In this document: positions 55,644 through 64,000 of the stretch, one piece after another
Numbering within the stretch: position 1 is the stretch's first letter
How the letters are laid out: every line of letters begins with the position of its first letter
Origin: Sphingopyxis terrae subsp. terrae NBRC 15098
GTDB lineage: Bacteria; Pseudomonadota; Alphaproteobacteria; Sphingomonadales; Sphingomonadaceae
Direction of reading: 5' to 3'
Assembly: GCF_001610975.1 (NCBI RefSeq)
Contig: NZ_CP013342.1
Coordinates: 1,550,001-1,614,000, forward strand
Length of the DNA: 64,000 nucleotides
Notes under the pieces: generated by a model
Told to the model about the DNA's origin: nothing
What the model saw: only the letters and a program-made list of their open reading frames with translations
Database searches by the model: none
Program-made: the position numbers and the translations under genes

Positions 55644-58400
55644 TCAGGCCGCCACCGCCTCCTCGCTGCGGCTCGCCGCGGCTTCGAGCAGGCGCTTTTC
55701 GAGCGACTTCACGCGCGCTGCGCTGTCGATCTTGTCGCCAATGAGATCGGTGACGTAAAAGGTGTCGACGGCACGCTCGCCATAGGTCGCGACATGCGCG
55801 CTGTGCACCGTGACCTTCGACTGGAAGAGCGCATAGGCGAGCTGGTTCAATAGCGCCGGGCGGTCCTGCGCATTGACCTCGATCACCGTAAACCGGTTGG
55901 AAGCCTTGTTGTCGATGAAGACATTGGGCGCGATACGAAAGGCTTCGGCGCGGGTCCGCGGCAGCGCCCGCGCCTCGAGCTTGGGCAGCAATTTATGCCG
56001 GTTGGCGAGCGCGTCTTCGATCGCGCGGGTCAGCCGGACGATCTGTTCGGCCTCGGCAAAGGGGCGGCCGAGCGGATCCTGGACCAGGAAATTGTCGAGC
56101 GCCAGCCCGTCGCGCGTCGTGTGGATGCGCGCATCGATGATGTTGCCGCCCGCAAGGTGGATACCGCCCGCGATGCGATAGAACAGCCCCGGATGGTCGG
56201 CAGCGAGCACCATCACCAGCGTCGCGCCGCGATCGTCGTCGGGCACTGCCGCGATATGGAGCGGCGCTCCCGACGACTTCTGGATATGGATCAAATTGGC
56301 CGCGATCACCTCGACCGGCTCGGCAATCCAGTAGCTTTCGGGCAGGCGCTTGGCGAGCTTCCCGAAATCCTTGTCGCCCATCTGGAGCAGCGCCTGCGCC
56401 TCCTCCTTCTTGGTGGCGATCCGTACCTCGCGGCCGCGCTGCTTGTGGCCAAGCCGCAGCACTTCCTCGGCGGCATCGTATAATTCGGTGAGCAATTGCC
56501 GCTTCCAGCTGTTCCAGACCCCCGGGCCCACCGCGCGAATATCGACAACCGTGAGGACGAGCAGAAGGCGAAGCCGCTCGGGGCTCTGTACGAGCTGCGC
56601 AAAGTCGAGGATCGTCTTGAAGTCGGCAAGGTCGCGCTTGAAGGCGGTCGCCGACATGAGCAGGTGGTGGCGGACAAGCCATGACACGGTCTCGGTTTCA
56701 GCCTCGTTCAGCCCGAGCCGCGGACAGACGCGCAGCGCCAGTTCGGCGCCCAGCACGCTATGGTCGCCGCCGCGTCCCTTCGCGATATCGTGGAGCAGTA
56801 CCGCGACATAGATAACGCGCCGCGAGTGGATCTGGTCCATGATCGCGGTCGACAGCGGATGATCGTCCTTCAACCGATTCTGTTCGATGTCGGACAACAG
56901 GCCGATCGCGCGGATCGTATGCTCGTCGACCGTATAATGGTGATACATGTCGAACTGCATCTGCGCGACGACGCGGCCGAAGTCGGGAACGAAGCGGCCG
57001 AAGACCCCGGCCTCGTTCATCCAGCGCAGCACCGTTTCGGGGTCGCGCGGGCTGGTCAACACGTCGAGGAACAGCGCATTGGCGCGCGCGATCCGCCGCA
57101 CCTTGCCGTCGATCATTTTCGCATCGTGGCGGGCCTGGCGCATCGCCTGCGGGTGGATCTCGAGCCCATATTTGTCGGCGAGCTGAAATATCTCGAGCAG
57201 GCGGACCGGATCTTCGCGGAAATAGTCGTCCGACGGCAGCGCAAGCCGGCCGCGATCGAGGACGAAGCCGTTGAGCCGGCCCGGCCGCCGCCGCAGCGTC
57301 GGCAGAAAGCGCCGCCCGCGCGCCGCGAGTTGCTCGTCGAGATGCGCGAGAAAGGTGCCCGTCAAATCGCCAACGCTCTTCGCGTGGAGAAAATAGAGCT
57401 GCATGAAGCGTTCGACCGGGCTTTTGCCCGGCCGGTCGGCAAACTGCATCCGCGCGGCGATCTCGCGCTGGAAATCGAAGGTCAGCCGGTCCTCGGCGCG
57501 TCCGGCGAGGATATGAAGGTGGCAGCGTACCGCGAGCAGGAAATTTTCGGCGCGCGAGAACTGCCGCAGTTCGCGCGCACTGAGCAGCCCCGCATCGACG
57601 AGCTCGGGCACGGTGCGAACGCGGTGGATGAACTTGCCGATCCAGAACAGGGTGTGCAGGTCGCGCAGCCCGCCCTTCCCTTCCTTCACATTGGGCTCGA
57701 CGACATAGCGCGAATCGCCCATGCGCTTGTGCCGCTCGTCGCGCTCGGCGAGTTTTTCGGCGACGAAGGCGCGGGCATTGCCCGCCATCACCTCGGCATC
57801 GAAGCGCGCCGCCGCCTGATCGTAAAGCGCCCGCTCGCCCCAGATGAAGCGCGCCTCGAGCAGCGCGGTGCGGATCGTCAGATCGTCCTTCGCGGTGCGC
57901 ACCATCTCATCGAGCGAACGCGACGAATGCCCCACCTTCAGGCCCAGGTCCCACAGCGTGTAGAGTTGTGCCTCGATGACCTGCTCGGTCCAGCTCGTCT
58001 GCTTGAACGGGGTAAGAAAGCCGATGTCGACGTCGCTGAACGGCGCCATTTCGGCGCGGCCATAGCCGCCGACCGCGATCACCGTAATCCGTTCGCCCGC
58101 CGACCGATTGCTTGCGGGATAGAGATAATCGACGGTGAAATCATAGGAAAGGCGAACGATCTGGTCGATCAGAAAGGCCGTCGCCTGCGCCGCGACGCGT
58201 CCCGAAGACGGGTGGTCGAGCAGGCGCCGGGCGATCTCTGCGCGGCCCTCTTCCAAGGCCTCCTTCAGCAACGCGACCATCGCGCCGCGGCGCTTGCCGG
58301 CATCGGCGGTCTCGGCGGCGATGGCATCGAGCCGGTCGGCGAGCAGGCGCCGGTCGATGATCGCGCGGCGGTGAGGAAGGTCGCTGAAAATGTCGCTCAT
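55644..58400 (-). CDS. glnD: [protein-PII] uridylyltransferase/uridylyl-removing enzyme
   Basis: A 918-residue multidomain enzyme. The nucleotidyltransferase motif GGYGRAEMAPFSDVDIGFL is at residues 111-129. The HD phosphohydrolase has VYVAVLLHDIAKGRGGDHSV, and two C-terminal ACT domains (about 710-905) include FIDNKASNRFTVIEVNAQDR. It uridylylates PII when nitrogen is short and removes UMP when glutamine is plentiful, controlling nitrogen assimilation. Its ATG overlaps the mutS stop (ATGA); mutS-glnD adjacency is common in alphaproteobacteria. Length is normal. Confidence 0.95.
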   Translation of the reverse strand: MSDIFSDLPHRRAIIDRRLLADRLDAIAAETADAGKRRGAMVALLKEALEEGRAEIARRLLDHPSSGRVAAQATAFLIDQIVRLSYDFTVDYLYPASNRSAGERITVIAVGGYGRAEMAPFSDVDIGFLTPFKQTSWTEQVIEAQLYTLWDLGLKVGHSSRSLDEMVRTAKDDLTIRTALLEARFIWGERALYDQAAARFDAEVMAGNARAFVAEKLAERDERHKRMGDSRYVVEPNVKEGKGGLRDLHTLFWIGKFIHRVRTVPELVDAGLLSARELRQFSRAENFLLAVRCHLHILAGRAEDRLTFDFQREIAARMQFADRPGKSPVERFMQLYFLHAKSVGDLTGTFLAHLDEQLAARGRRFLPTLRRRPGRLNGFVLDRGRLALPSDDYFREDPVRLLEIFQLADKYGLEIHPQAMRQARHDAKMIDGKVRRIARANALFLDVLTSPRDPETVLRWMNEAGVFGRFVPDFGRVVAQMQFDMYHHYTVDEHTIRAIGLLSDIEQNRLKDDHPLSTAIMDQIHSRRVIYVAVLLHDIAKGRGGDHSVLGAELALRVCPRLGLNEAETETVSWLVRHHLLMSATAFKRDLADFKTILDFAQLVQSPERLRLLLVLTVVDIRAVGPGVWNSWKRQLLTELYDAAEEVLRLGHKQRGREVRIATKKEEAQALLQMGDKDFGKLAKRLPESYWIAEPVEVIAANLIHIQKSSGAPLHIAAVPDDDRGATLVMVLAADHPGLFYRIAGGIHLAGGNIIDARIHTTRDGLALDNFLVQDPLGRPFAEAEQIVRLTRAIEDALANRHKLLPKLEARALPRTRAEAFRIAPNVFIDNKASNRFTVIEVNAQDRPALLNQLAYALFQSKVTVHSAHVATYGERAVDTFYVTDLIGDKIDSAARVKSLEKRLLEAAASRSEEAVAA

Positions 58401-61057
58401 CCTTCCTCCGCCACGATCTGCTTGAGCCGATAGAGCGCTTCGAGCGCGGCGCGCGGCGCGAGCGCGTCGGGGTCGATCCCGGCGAGCGCCTCGCGCAGCG
58501 CGTCCTTTGCCGCTGCGGGCGCTTCGGCGAGAGACGCTGCGAACAGCGGCAGATCGTCGAGCCCTGCCGCCAATCCGCCGGTTGCCTCACGTCCCGCTTC
58601 GAGCTTGGCGAGCACCGCCTCGGCGCGCCTCACAACGCCGGCGGGGACTCCGGCAAGCCGCGCGACCGCCAGACCGTAGCTCCGGTCGGCAGGCCCCTCG
58701 GCCACCTCATGCAGCAGGACGAGGTCGCCCTGCCATTCGCGCGCGCGAACATGGTGGAGGGAAAGCGCGTTCAGCGTTTCGGCAAGCCGCGTCAGCTCGT
58801 GATAATGGGTTGCGAACAGACAGCGGCACCGATTGACCTCGTGCACCGCCTCGACCACCGACCAGGCGAGTGCGAGCCCGTCATAGGTCGAGGTGCCGCG
58901 CCCGACCTCGTCGAGGATCACGAAGCTTTGCGGGGTCGCCTGCGCGAGGATCGCGGCGGTCTCGACCATCTCGACCATGAAGGTCGATCGCCCCCGCGCC
59001 AGATTGTCGCTCGCCCCCACGCGGCTGAACAGCCGATCGACCAGCCCGAGGGTTGCGGCGCCTGCCGGCACGAAGGCGCCCGCCTGCGCGAGCACGACAA
59101 TCAAAGCGTTCTGGCGCAGGAAGGTCGATTTACCGCCCATATTGGGGCCGGTGACAAGCCATAGCCGGTCGGCTTCGGACAGCGATACATCATTGGGGAC
59201 GAAATGCTCGCCGCTCTTCGCCAGCGCCGCCTCGACCACAGGATGTCGCCCGCCCGTCACGTCGAGGCACGGTTCGTCAGCGATGTCCGGCCGGCACCAA
59301 TCGTGGCTCATGGCATGATCAGCGAGCGCCGCGGCGACGTCGATTCGCGCGAGCACGTCGCAGCTCGCGGCGATCGCTTCGCGGCGCTGGGTCGCGGCTT
59401 CGGTCAGCGCTTCGAGATGCGCGGCTTCGGCTGCCGCCGCATGCACTCCCGCCTGGGTCACGCGCGCCGCCGCTTCGTGCAGATCCGACGAGTTGAAGCG
59501 AACGACGCCCGCCAGCGTTTGCCGATGGGTGAAACCCGATTCAGGCGCCATCAGCGCATCGGCGTGCCGCGCAGGCACTTCGACATGATATCCGAGCACG
59601 CCATTGTGACGGATCTTGAGCGCCGCGATGCCCGTACGTTCGCGATAGCCCGCCTCGAGCGCCGCAATCGCCTTGCGCCCGTCTCGCGCGGTTTCGCGCA
59701 GCGAATCGAGCGCGGCGTCATAGCCTTCGGCGATATAGCCGCCCTGCGCGGCATCAACCGGCGGGGTTTCGATCAGCGCGCGCGTCAGTTCATCGACCAG
59801 CGCGCCATGACCGTCGAGCCCCGGCAGCAGACGCGCGAGCAGCGGCGGCAGATCGGCGCGCAGCGCAAGCCGTTCGCGCAGGAGGCGTGCACCGCCGAGC
59901 GCGTCGCGAAGCTGCGCCAGATCGCGCGGCCCGCCGCGCCCAGCGACGAGGCGGCCGAGCGCGCGTCCTGCATCGGGCAGCGCGCGCAAGGCGGCGCGCA
60001 GATCGCCGCGCCACAAGGCATCGCGCGCCAGCGCATCGACGAGATCGAGCCGGTCGAGAATCGCGCCCTTGTCGGTGAGCGGGCTTGCAAGGTCGTCGGC
60101 AAGCAGCCGCGCGCCCGCCGCGGTCACGGTACGGTCGATCGTGCCAAGCAGGCTGCCGTCGCGCCCGCCCGCCATGGTACGGACCAGCTCCAGACTCTCG
60201 CGCGTCGCCGCGTCGATCGCCATCCGGTCGCCCGCGGCGTGCCGCACGGGCGGCTGCAGAAAGACCGCCCCGCCGGTGCCGACATGGTCGAGATAGGCGG
60301 CGATCGCGCCCATGGCGGCGATTTCACCGCGCGAAAAATTGCCGAAGCCGTCGAGCGTCTGCACCCCGAACAACGTCTCGAGCCGTTTCTGCCCTGCGCC
60401 ACTCGCGAACTCGGCGGCGGGGCGGCGAACGATCTGGCGCGCCGCCGAGGGCGGCTGTTCGTCCGCCGCTTCGCTGATCAGCAGTTCGGACGGGGCCAGC
60501 CGCGCCAGTTCGGCATCGACCGCTTCGCGCCGCACCGCGACGACCTCGAACCGCCCGGTCGAGATGTCGGCGGCGGCGATGGCGATCAGCCCTTCGCTGC
60601 CGACCTCGGCAAGCGCTGCAAGCCGGTTCGCGCTGCGCCCTTCGAGCAGCGCCTCTTCGGTCAGCGTGCCCGCCGTGACGAAGCGCACGATGTCGCGCGC
60701 GACAAGCGCCTTCGATCCGCCACGCGCCTTGGCCTCGGCGGGGGTTTCGACCTGTTCGGCGATCGCGACGCGATGGCCGGCGCGGATCAGGCGGGCGAGA
60801 TAGGATTCGGCCGAATGGACGGGGACGCCGCACATCGGCACCGGCTCGCCGCCATGTTCGCCGCGCGCGGTCAGCGCGATGTCGAGCGTCGAGGCCGCTG
60901 CCTTGGCATCGTCAAAAAACAGTTCGAAGAAATCGCCCATGCGGTAGAAGAGCAGACAATCGCCGGCCTTTTCCTTGAGCGACCAATATTGCGCCATCAT
61001 CGGCGTCGCGGCGGGAGGGGCCTTGCTGTTGCTGTTGGCGGGAGCGGGAACGGACAT
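58397..61057 (-). CDS. mutS: DNA mismatch repair protein MutS
   Basis: An 886-residue protein. The mismatch-binding domain has FYRMGDFFELFFDDAKAAAS, with the Phe-x-Glu pair at F43 and E45. The ATPase has Walker A TGPNMGGKSTFLRQNALIVV and Walker B FVILDEVGRGTSTYDGLALA. It recognises mispairs and recruits MutL. ATG 61057 is selected because the conserved N-terminal domain begins about 20 residues later; the open frame extending upstream to 62710 is antisense to maeB and rejected. It is translationally coupled to glnD and diverges from maeB across 132 bp. Confidence 0.96.
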   Translation of the reverse strand: MSVPAPANSNSKAPPAATPMMAQYWSLKEKAGDCLLFYRMGDFFELFFDDAKAAASTLDIALTARGEHGGEPVPMCGVPVHSAESYLARLIRAGHRVAIAEQVETPAEAKARGGSKALVARDIVRFVTAGTLTEEALLEGRSANRLAALAEVGSEGLIAIAAADISTGRFEVVAVRREAVDAELARLAPSELLISEAADEQPPSAARQIVRRPAAEFASGAGQKRLETLFGVQTLDGFGNFSRGEIAAMGAIAAYLDHVGTGGAVFLQPPVRHAAGDRMAIDAATRESLELVRTMAGGRDGSLLGTIDRTVTAAGARLLADDLASPLTDKGAILDRLDLVDALARDALWRGDLRAALRALPDAGRALGRLVAGRGGPRDLAQLRDALGGARLLRERLALRADLPPLLARLLPGLDGHGALVDELTRALIETPPVDAAQGGYIAEGYDAALDSLRETARDGRKAIAALEAGYRERTGIAALKIRHNGVLGYHVEVPARHADALMAPESGFTHRQTLAGVVRFNSSDLHEAAARVTQAGVHAAAAEAAHLEALTEAATQRREAIAASCDVLARIDVAAALADHAMSHDWCRPDIADEPCLDVTGGRHPVVEAALAKSGEHFVPNDVSLSEADRLWLVTGPNMGGKSTFLRQNALIVVLAQAGAFVPAGAATLGLVDRLFSRVGASDNLARGRSTFMVEMVETAAILAQATPQSFVILDEVGRGTSTYDGLALAWSVVEAVHEVNRCRCLFATHYHELTRLAETLNALSLHHVRAREWQGDLVLLHEVAEGPADRSYGLAVARLAGVPAGVVRRAEAVLAKLEAGREATGGLAAGLDDLPLFAASLAEAPAAAKDALREALAGIDPDALAPRAALEALYRLKQIVAEEG

Positions 61058-61189
61058 CCGCCCCTGCTTAGTGATTGGGGCTCGCATGGCAAGGCGCGCG
61101 CGCCAGAAACACGGGGTTCCATTTCGCCAAGCCGACGCTAGGGAATGGGCTCGGACGCGCATCCTGATAATCGAAGTAGGGGATAAAGA

Positions 61190-63454
61190 ATGGACGGCGG
61201 CAGCAAGGTGCAATTTTCGGACCGCGAGGCCCTGCTCTATCATAGCTATGGGCGGCCGGGGAAAATCGAGATCGTCGCGTCGAAGCCGATGGCAACGCAG
61301 CGCGACCTCAGCCTCGCCTATTCGCCGGGCGTCGCGGTGCCGGTGAATGCAATCGCCGAGGATCCGGCCAAGGCCTATGACTATACCGCCAAGGGCAATC
61401 TTGTCGCCGTCATCTCGAACGGCACGGCGATTCTGGGTCTCGGCAATCTCGGCGCGCTTGCCTCGAAGCCGGTGATGGAAGGCAAGGCGGTGCTGTTCAA
61501 GCGCTTCGCCGACGTCGATTCGATCGACCTTGAGCTCAAGACCGAAGATCCCCAGGCGTTCATCGACGCGGTCGAACTGCTCGAGCCAAGCTTCGGCGGC
61601 ATCAACCTCGAGGACATTGCGGCCCCCAACTGCTTCATCATCGAGGCGGCGCTCAAGGAAAAGATGAACATCCCGGTGTTCCATGACGACCAGCATGGCA
61701 CCGCGATCATCACCGCCGCCGGCCTGATCAACGCCTGTCATCTGACCGGGCGCGATCTGGCCGACATCAAGGTTGTCGTCAACGGCGCCGGCGCCGCGGC
61801 CATCGCCTGCACCGCGCTGATCAAGGCGATGGGCGTGCGGCACGAAAATGTCATCATGTGCGATCGCAAGGGCACCATCTTCCAGGGCCGCACCGAAGGA
61901 ATGGACCAGTGGAAATCGGCCCACGCCGTGCCGACCGAAGCGCGCGACCTGACCGAAGCGCTTCGCGGCGCGGACGTCTTCCTCGGTCTGTCGGCGGCGG
62001 GCGCGCTCAAGCCCGAGATGGTGAAGGACATGGCGCCCGCGCCGATCATTTTCGCGATGGCAAACCCCGACCCCGAAATCTCGCCGCCCGATGCCCGTGC
62101 GGCGCGCCCTGACGCGATCATCGCAACGGGGCGTTCGGACTATCCCAACCAGGTCAACAATGTGCTGTGCTTCCCCTTCATCTTCCGCGGCGCGCTCGAC
62201 GTGCGGGCGACCGCGATCAACGAAGAGATGAAGATCGCCGCCGCCTATGCGATTGCCGATCTCGCGCGCCAGCAGGTACCCGAGGAAGTGGCCGCAGCCT
62301 ATGGCGGCCGCGCGTCGAGCTTCGGCCCCGAATATATCATCCCCTCGCCCTTCGACCCGCGGCTGATGGAGATCGTCCCCGCGGCGGTCGCAAAAGCGGC
62401 GATGGAGACGGGCGTCGCGCAGCAGCCGATCGACGATCTGGAGGCGTATCGCACGCAGCTGCGCGCCCGGCTCAATCCGACCACCTCGGTCCTCACCCTC
62501 GCCTATGAAGCGGCGCGCGCCAATCCCAAGCGCGTCGTCTTTGCCGAGGGCGAGGAAGAAGTGGTGCTGCGCGCCGCGATCCAGTTCCGCGACGGCGGCT
62601 ATGGCATTCCCGTCCTCGTCGGGCGCGAAGGCCTGCACAACAAACTGCGCGACATGGGCGTCGCCGACCCCGAAAGCTTCGAGGTTCATAACAGCGTCAA
62701 TTCGCCGCACGTCCCCCAGATGGTCGAGATGCTCTATGAGCGGCTCCAGCGCCGCGGCTATCTGCGCCGTGACATCGAACGGATGGTCAACCGTGATCGC
62801 AACATCTTCGGCTCGCTGCTGCTAAAACTCGGCCTTGGCGATGCGATGATCACCGGCGTGACGCGCACCTATTCGCAGACGATGCGCGAAGTGCGGCGGG
62901 TGATCGACCCTGCCGAGGGCAAGACGGCGTTCGGCATTCACGTCCTCGTCGGACAGCATCACACCATCTTCATGGCCGACACGACGGTCAACGAACGCCC
63001 CTCGGCCGAAATGCTCGCGGACATCGCCGACCGCACGGCGCAGGTCGCACGCCGCATGGGTCACGAACCGCGCGTTGCCTTCTTGTCCTATTCGACCTTC
63101 GGCAACCCGCCGGGATCGTGGCTCGATAATATCCGCGATGCCGTCCACATCCTCGACGGTCGCCAGCCGGCCTTCGAATATGAAGGCGAAATGTCGCCCG
63201 ACGTCGCGCTGAATCCCCGCGTCATGGCCAATTATCCCTTCTGCCGTCTCTCGGGCCCCGCGAATGTTCTGGTCATGCCGGGGCTGCAGTCGGGCAATCT
63301 GTCGGCAAAGCTGCTGCGCGAACTCGGCGGCAGCGCGGTCATCGGACCGATGCTGATCGGGATGGAAAAGCCGGTACAGATTGCAACCATGGCGTCCACC
63401 GCCTCGGATCTGGTCACACTGGCGGTTCTGGCGGCGGGCGGCATCGCGGTCTGA
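61190..63454 (+). CDS. maeB: NADP-dependent malic enzyme with phosphotransacetylase-like domain
   Basis: A 754-residue fusion. Residues about 1-430 form the malic enzyme ([60 protein letters not shown]). Residues about 430-754 form a phosphotransacetylase-like domain ([40 protein letters not shown]). It decarboxylates malate to pyruvate with NADP. In MaeB enzymes the second domain is regulatory, responding to acetyl-CoA, rather than catalytic. The start has GGGGATAAAG upstream. The length is standard. Confidence 0.95.
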   Translation: MDGGSKVQFSDREALLYHSYGRPGKIEIVASKPMATQRDLSLAYSPGVAVPVNAIAEDPAKAYDYTAKGNLVAVISNGTAILGLGNLGALASKPVMEGKAVLFKRFADVDSIDLELKTEDPQAFIDAVELLEPSFGGINLEDIAAPNCFIIEAALKEKMNIPVFHDDQHGTAIITAAGLINACHLTGRDLADIKVVVNGAGAAAIACTALIKAMGVRHENVIMCDRKGTIFQGRTEGMDQWKSAHAVPTEARDLTEALRGADVFLGLSAAGALKPEMVKDMAPAPIIFAMANPDPEISPPDARAARPDAIIATGRSDYPNQVNNVLCFPFIFRGALDVRATAINEEMKIAAAYAIADLARQQVPEEVAAAYGGRASSFGPEYIIPSPFDPRLMEIVPAAVAKAAMETGVAQQPIDDLEAYRTQLRARLNPTTSVLTLAYEAARANPKRVVFAEGEEEVVLRAAIQFRDGGYGIPVLVGREGLHNKLRDMGVADPESFEVHNSVNSPHVPQMVEMLYERLQRRGYLRRDIERMVNRDRNIFGSLLLKLGLGDAMITGVTRTYSQTMREVRRVIDPAEGKTAFGIHVLVGQHHTIFMADTTVNERPSAEMLADIADRTAQVARRMGHEPRVAFLSYSTFGNPPGSWLDNIRDAVHILDGRQPAFEYEGEMSPDVALNPRVMANYPFCRLSGPANVLVMPGLQSGNLSAKLLRELGGSAVIGPMLIGMEKPVQIATMASTASDLVTLAVLAAGGIAV

Positions 63455-63461
63455 TCCAACG

Positions 63462-63493
63462 AAAAGCGGCGCTGATCCATCGATCAGCGCCGC
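63462..63493. terminator. bidirectional terminator-like hairpin between maeB and bamE
   Basis: A perfect 12-bp stem GCGGCGCTGATC/GATCAGCGCCGC with loop CATC lies between the convergent genes. Read on the minus strand it is followed by four T residues; on the plus strand the T-run is poor. Confidence 0.45.
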
Positions 63494-63524
63494 CATTCAT
63501 CTTCCGCAGATTGCGAACTGGGGC

Positions 63525-64000
63525 TTATTGGCCCTGTGCGCCGCCCCCGACACCCGGCGCGCCGACCGCGCCGATATTGCCGAAAATATCCTCGAAGAAG
63601 CTGCGATGACGGCCCAGCGTCGGCGTGCTGTCGCCGTTCGGGCTGATCTTGCTCACCTGTTCGAGCCCGGTGCGATCGACGCCGACGACATTGCCTGCGG
63701 GATCGAAGCTGACGCGCAGCACCTGCTGCGACACCGGCCGCGGGTGGGCGAAGGCGAGCTGGCGCGTTTCGCGAGACAGATAATAATATTCATTGTTTCC
63801 GAACTGACCGACGAAGGTCGGACGGCCGAGCGTCTTTTCCACCGACTCGCGGTTGTCGACGCCGGGGGTGATCGCCTGGGTCAGCACCGGATCGACGATA
63901 TAGCCCTGACGCCCCTTGAGCTGGGCGCATCCCCCCGCCGACAGCGCAAGCGCGATCCCGGCAAGGATGAGGCCCGCGCGGCGGCCGGTAAGCGAGGCAA
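63525..64000 (-). CDS. bamE: outer-membrane assembly lipoprotein BamE (SmpA/OmlA), 5' end cut by window
   Basis: The frame stays open to the window edge on the minus strand, so the start codon lies outside. The visible N-terminus is a lipoprotein signal (LILAGIALALSAGGC), with the lipobox cysteine followed by AQLKGRQGYIVDPVL. The SmpA/BamE fold follows: GVDNRESVEKTLGRPTFVGQ, EYYYLSRETRQLAFAHPRPV and VLRVSFDPAGNVVGVDRTGL. A glycine-rich C-terminal tail ends the protein. BamE is an accessory lipoprotein of the BAM complex that inserts outer-membrane barrels. It is convergent with maeB. Confidence 0.88.
   Translation of the reverse strand, partial: ASLTGRRAGLILAGIALALSAGGCAQLKGRQGYIVDPVLTQAITPGVDNRESVEKTLGRPTFVGQFGNNEYYYLSRETRQLAFAHPRPVSQQVLRVSFDPAGNVVGVDRTGLEQVSKISPNGDSTPTLGRHRSFFEDIFGNIGAVGAPGVGGGAQGQ

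Noticed and set aside
61058..62710. N-terminal extension of mutS upstream of 61057
   Set aside because: The extension is antisense to maeB and precedes the normal MutS N-terminus; the ATG at 61057 gives a standard-length protein.

Overview
The window is a gene-dense, GC-rich stretch of an alphaproteobacterial chromosome. The gene set (ectABCD with a dedicated aspartokinase, a TonB-dependent receptor, metX-metW, mutS-glnD, hemC-hemD beside a mitofilin-like gene) fits Sphingomonadales. The ectoine hydroxylase and ectoine synthase place their metal ligands at the same residue numbers as I recall for the characterised Sphingopyxis alaskensis enzymes, so a Sphingopyxis-like organism is my best reading. 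I see no insertion sequence, prophage, CRISPR array or rRNA operon, and most of the window is core metabolism.

Layout. 1-8.6 kb: two membrane PH-domain proteins, a secreted alkylsulfatase, a small flavodoxin-like protein, a GST, a CinA-like protein, a TetA-type exporter, tRNA-Gly(CCC), a periplasmic peroxiredoxin, tRNA-Arg(CCG) and a YeiH-type permease. 8.6-17 kb: a zinc-ribbon membrane protein diverging from ftsE-ftsX-ydcF-plsC, then hisC-tyrA diverging from metX-metW, then a DUF1993 protein. 17-23 kb: a TetR regulator diverging from a TonB-dependent receptor, and a CoA-transferase/glutaryl-CoA dehydrogenase pair. 22.7-27.4 kb: mic60-like, hemD and hemC diverging from tsaD-gpsA. 27.5-31.2 kb: a flippase, an adenosine-kinase-like PfkB enzyme, a CysZ/EI24-like protein and a small lipoprotein.

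31.3-39.3 kb is the main accessory locus. A MarR regulator (ectR-like) diverges from ectA-ectB-ectC-ectD-ask, followed closely by two different MFS permeases. Together they would feed aspartate into L-aspartyl phosphate, convert 2,4-diaminobutyrate to ectoine and 5-hydroxyectoine, and possibly move the solutes across the membrane. The ectA reading frame has no ATG, GTG or TTG at its beginning.

39.5-64 kb: an mreB with no mreC or mreD beside it, rpmG, a TonB-like protein, gltX, nadE, a DUF2306 membrane protein diverging from a membrane-anchored LytTR regulator, prs-hisN, a GFA protein, rpmI-rplT, an AraC regulator, pheS-pheT, an esterase with a second GFA protein, mutS-glnD, maeB and a bamE-like lipoprotein cut by the window edge. 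The only gene-free stretch above 300 bp is 49373-49698. It holds the rplT terminator, a 15-bp perfect inverted repeat, a C-rich run and a strong intrinsic terminator only 24 bp before the araC-type start codon, so it is a candidate small RNA or attenuator.
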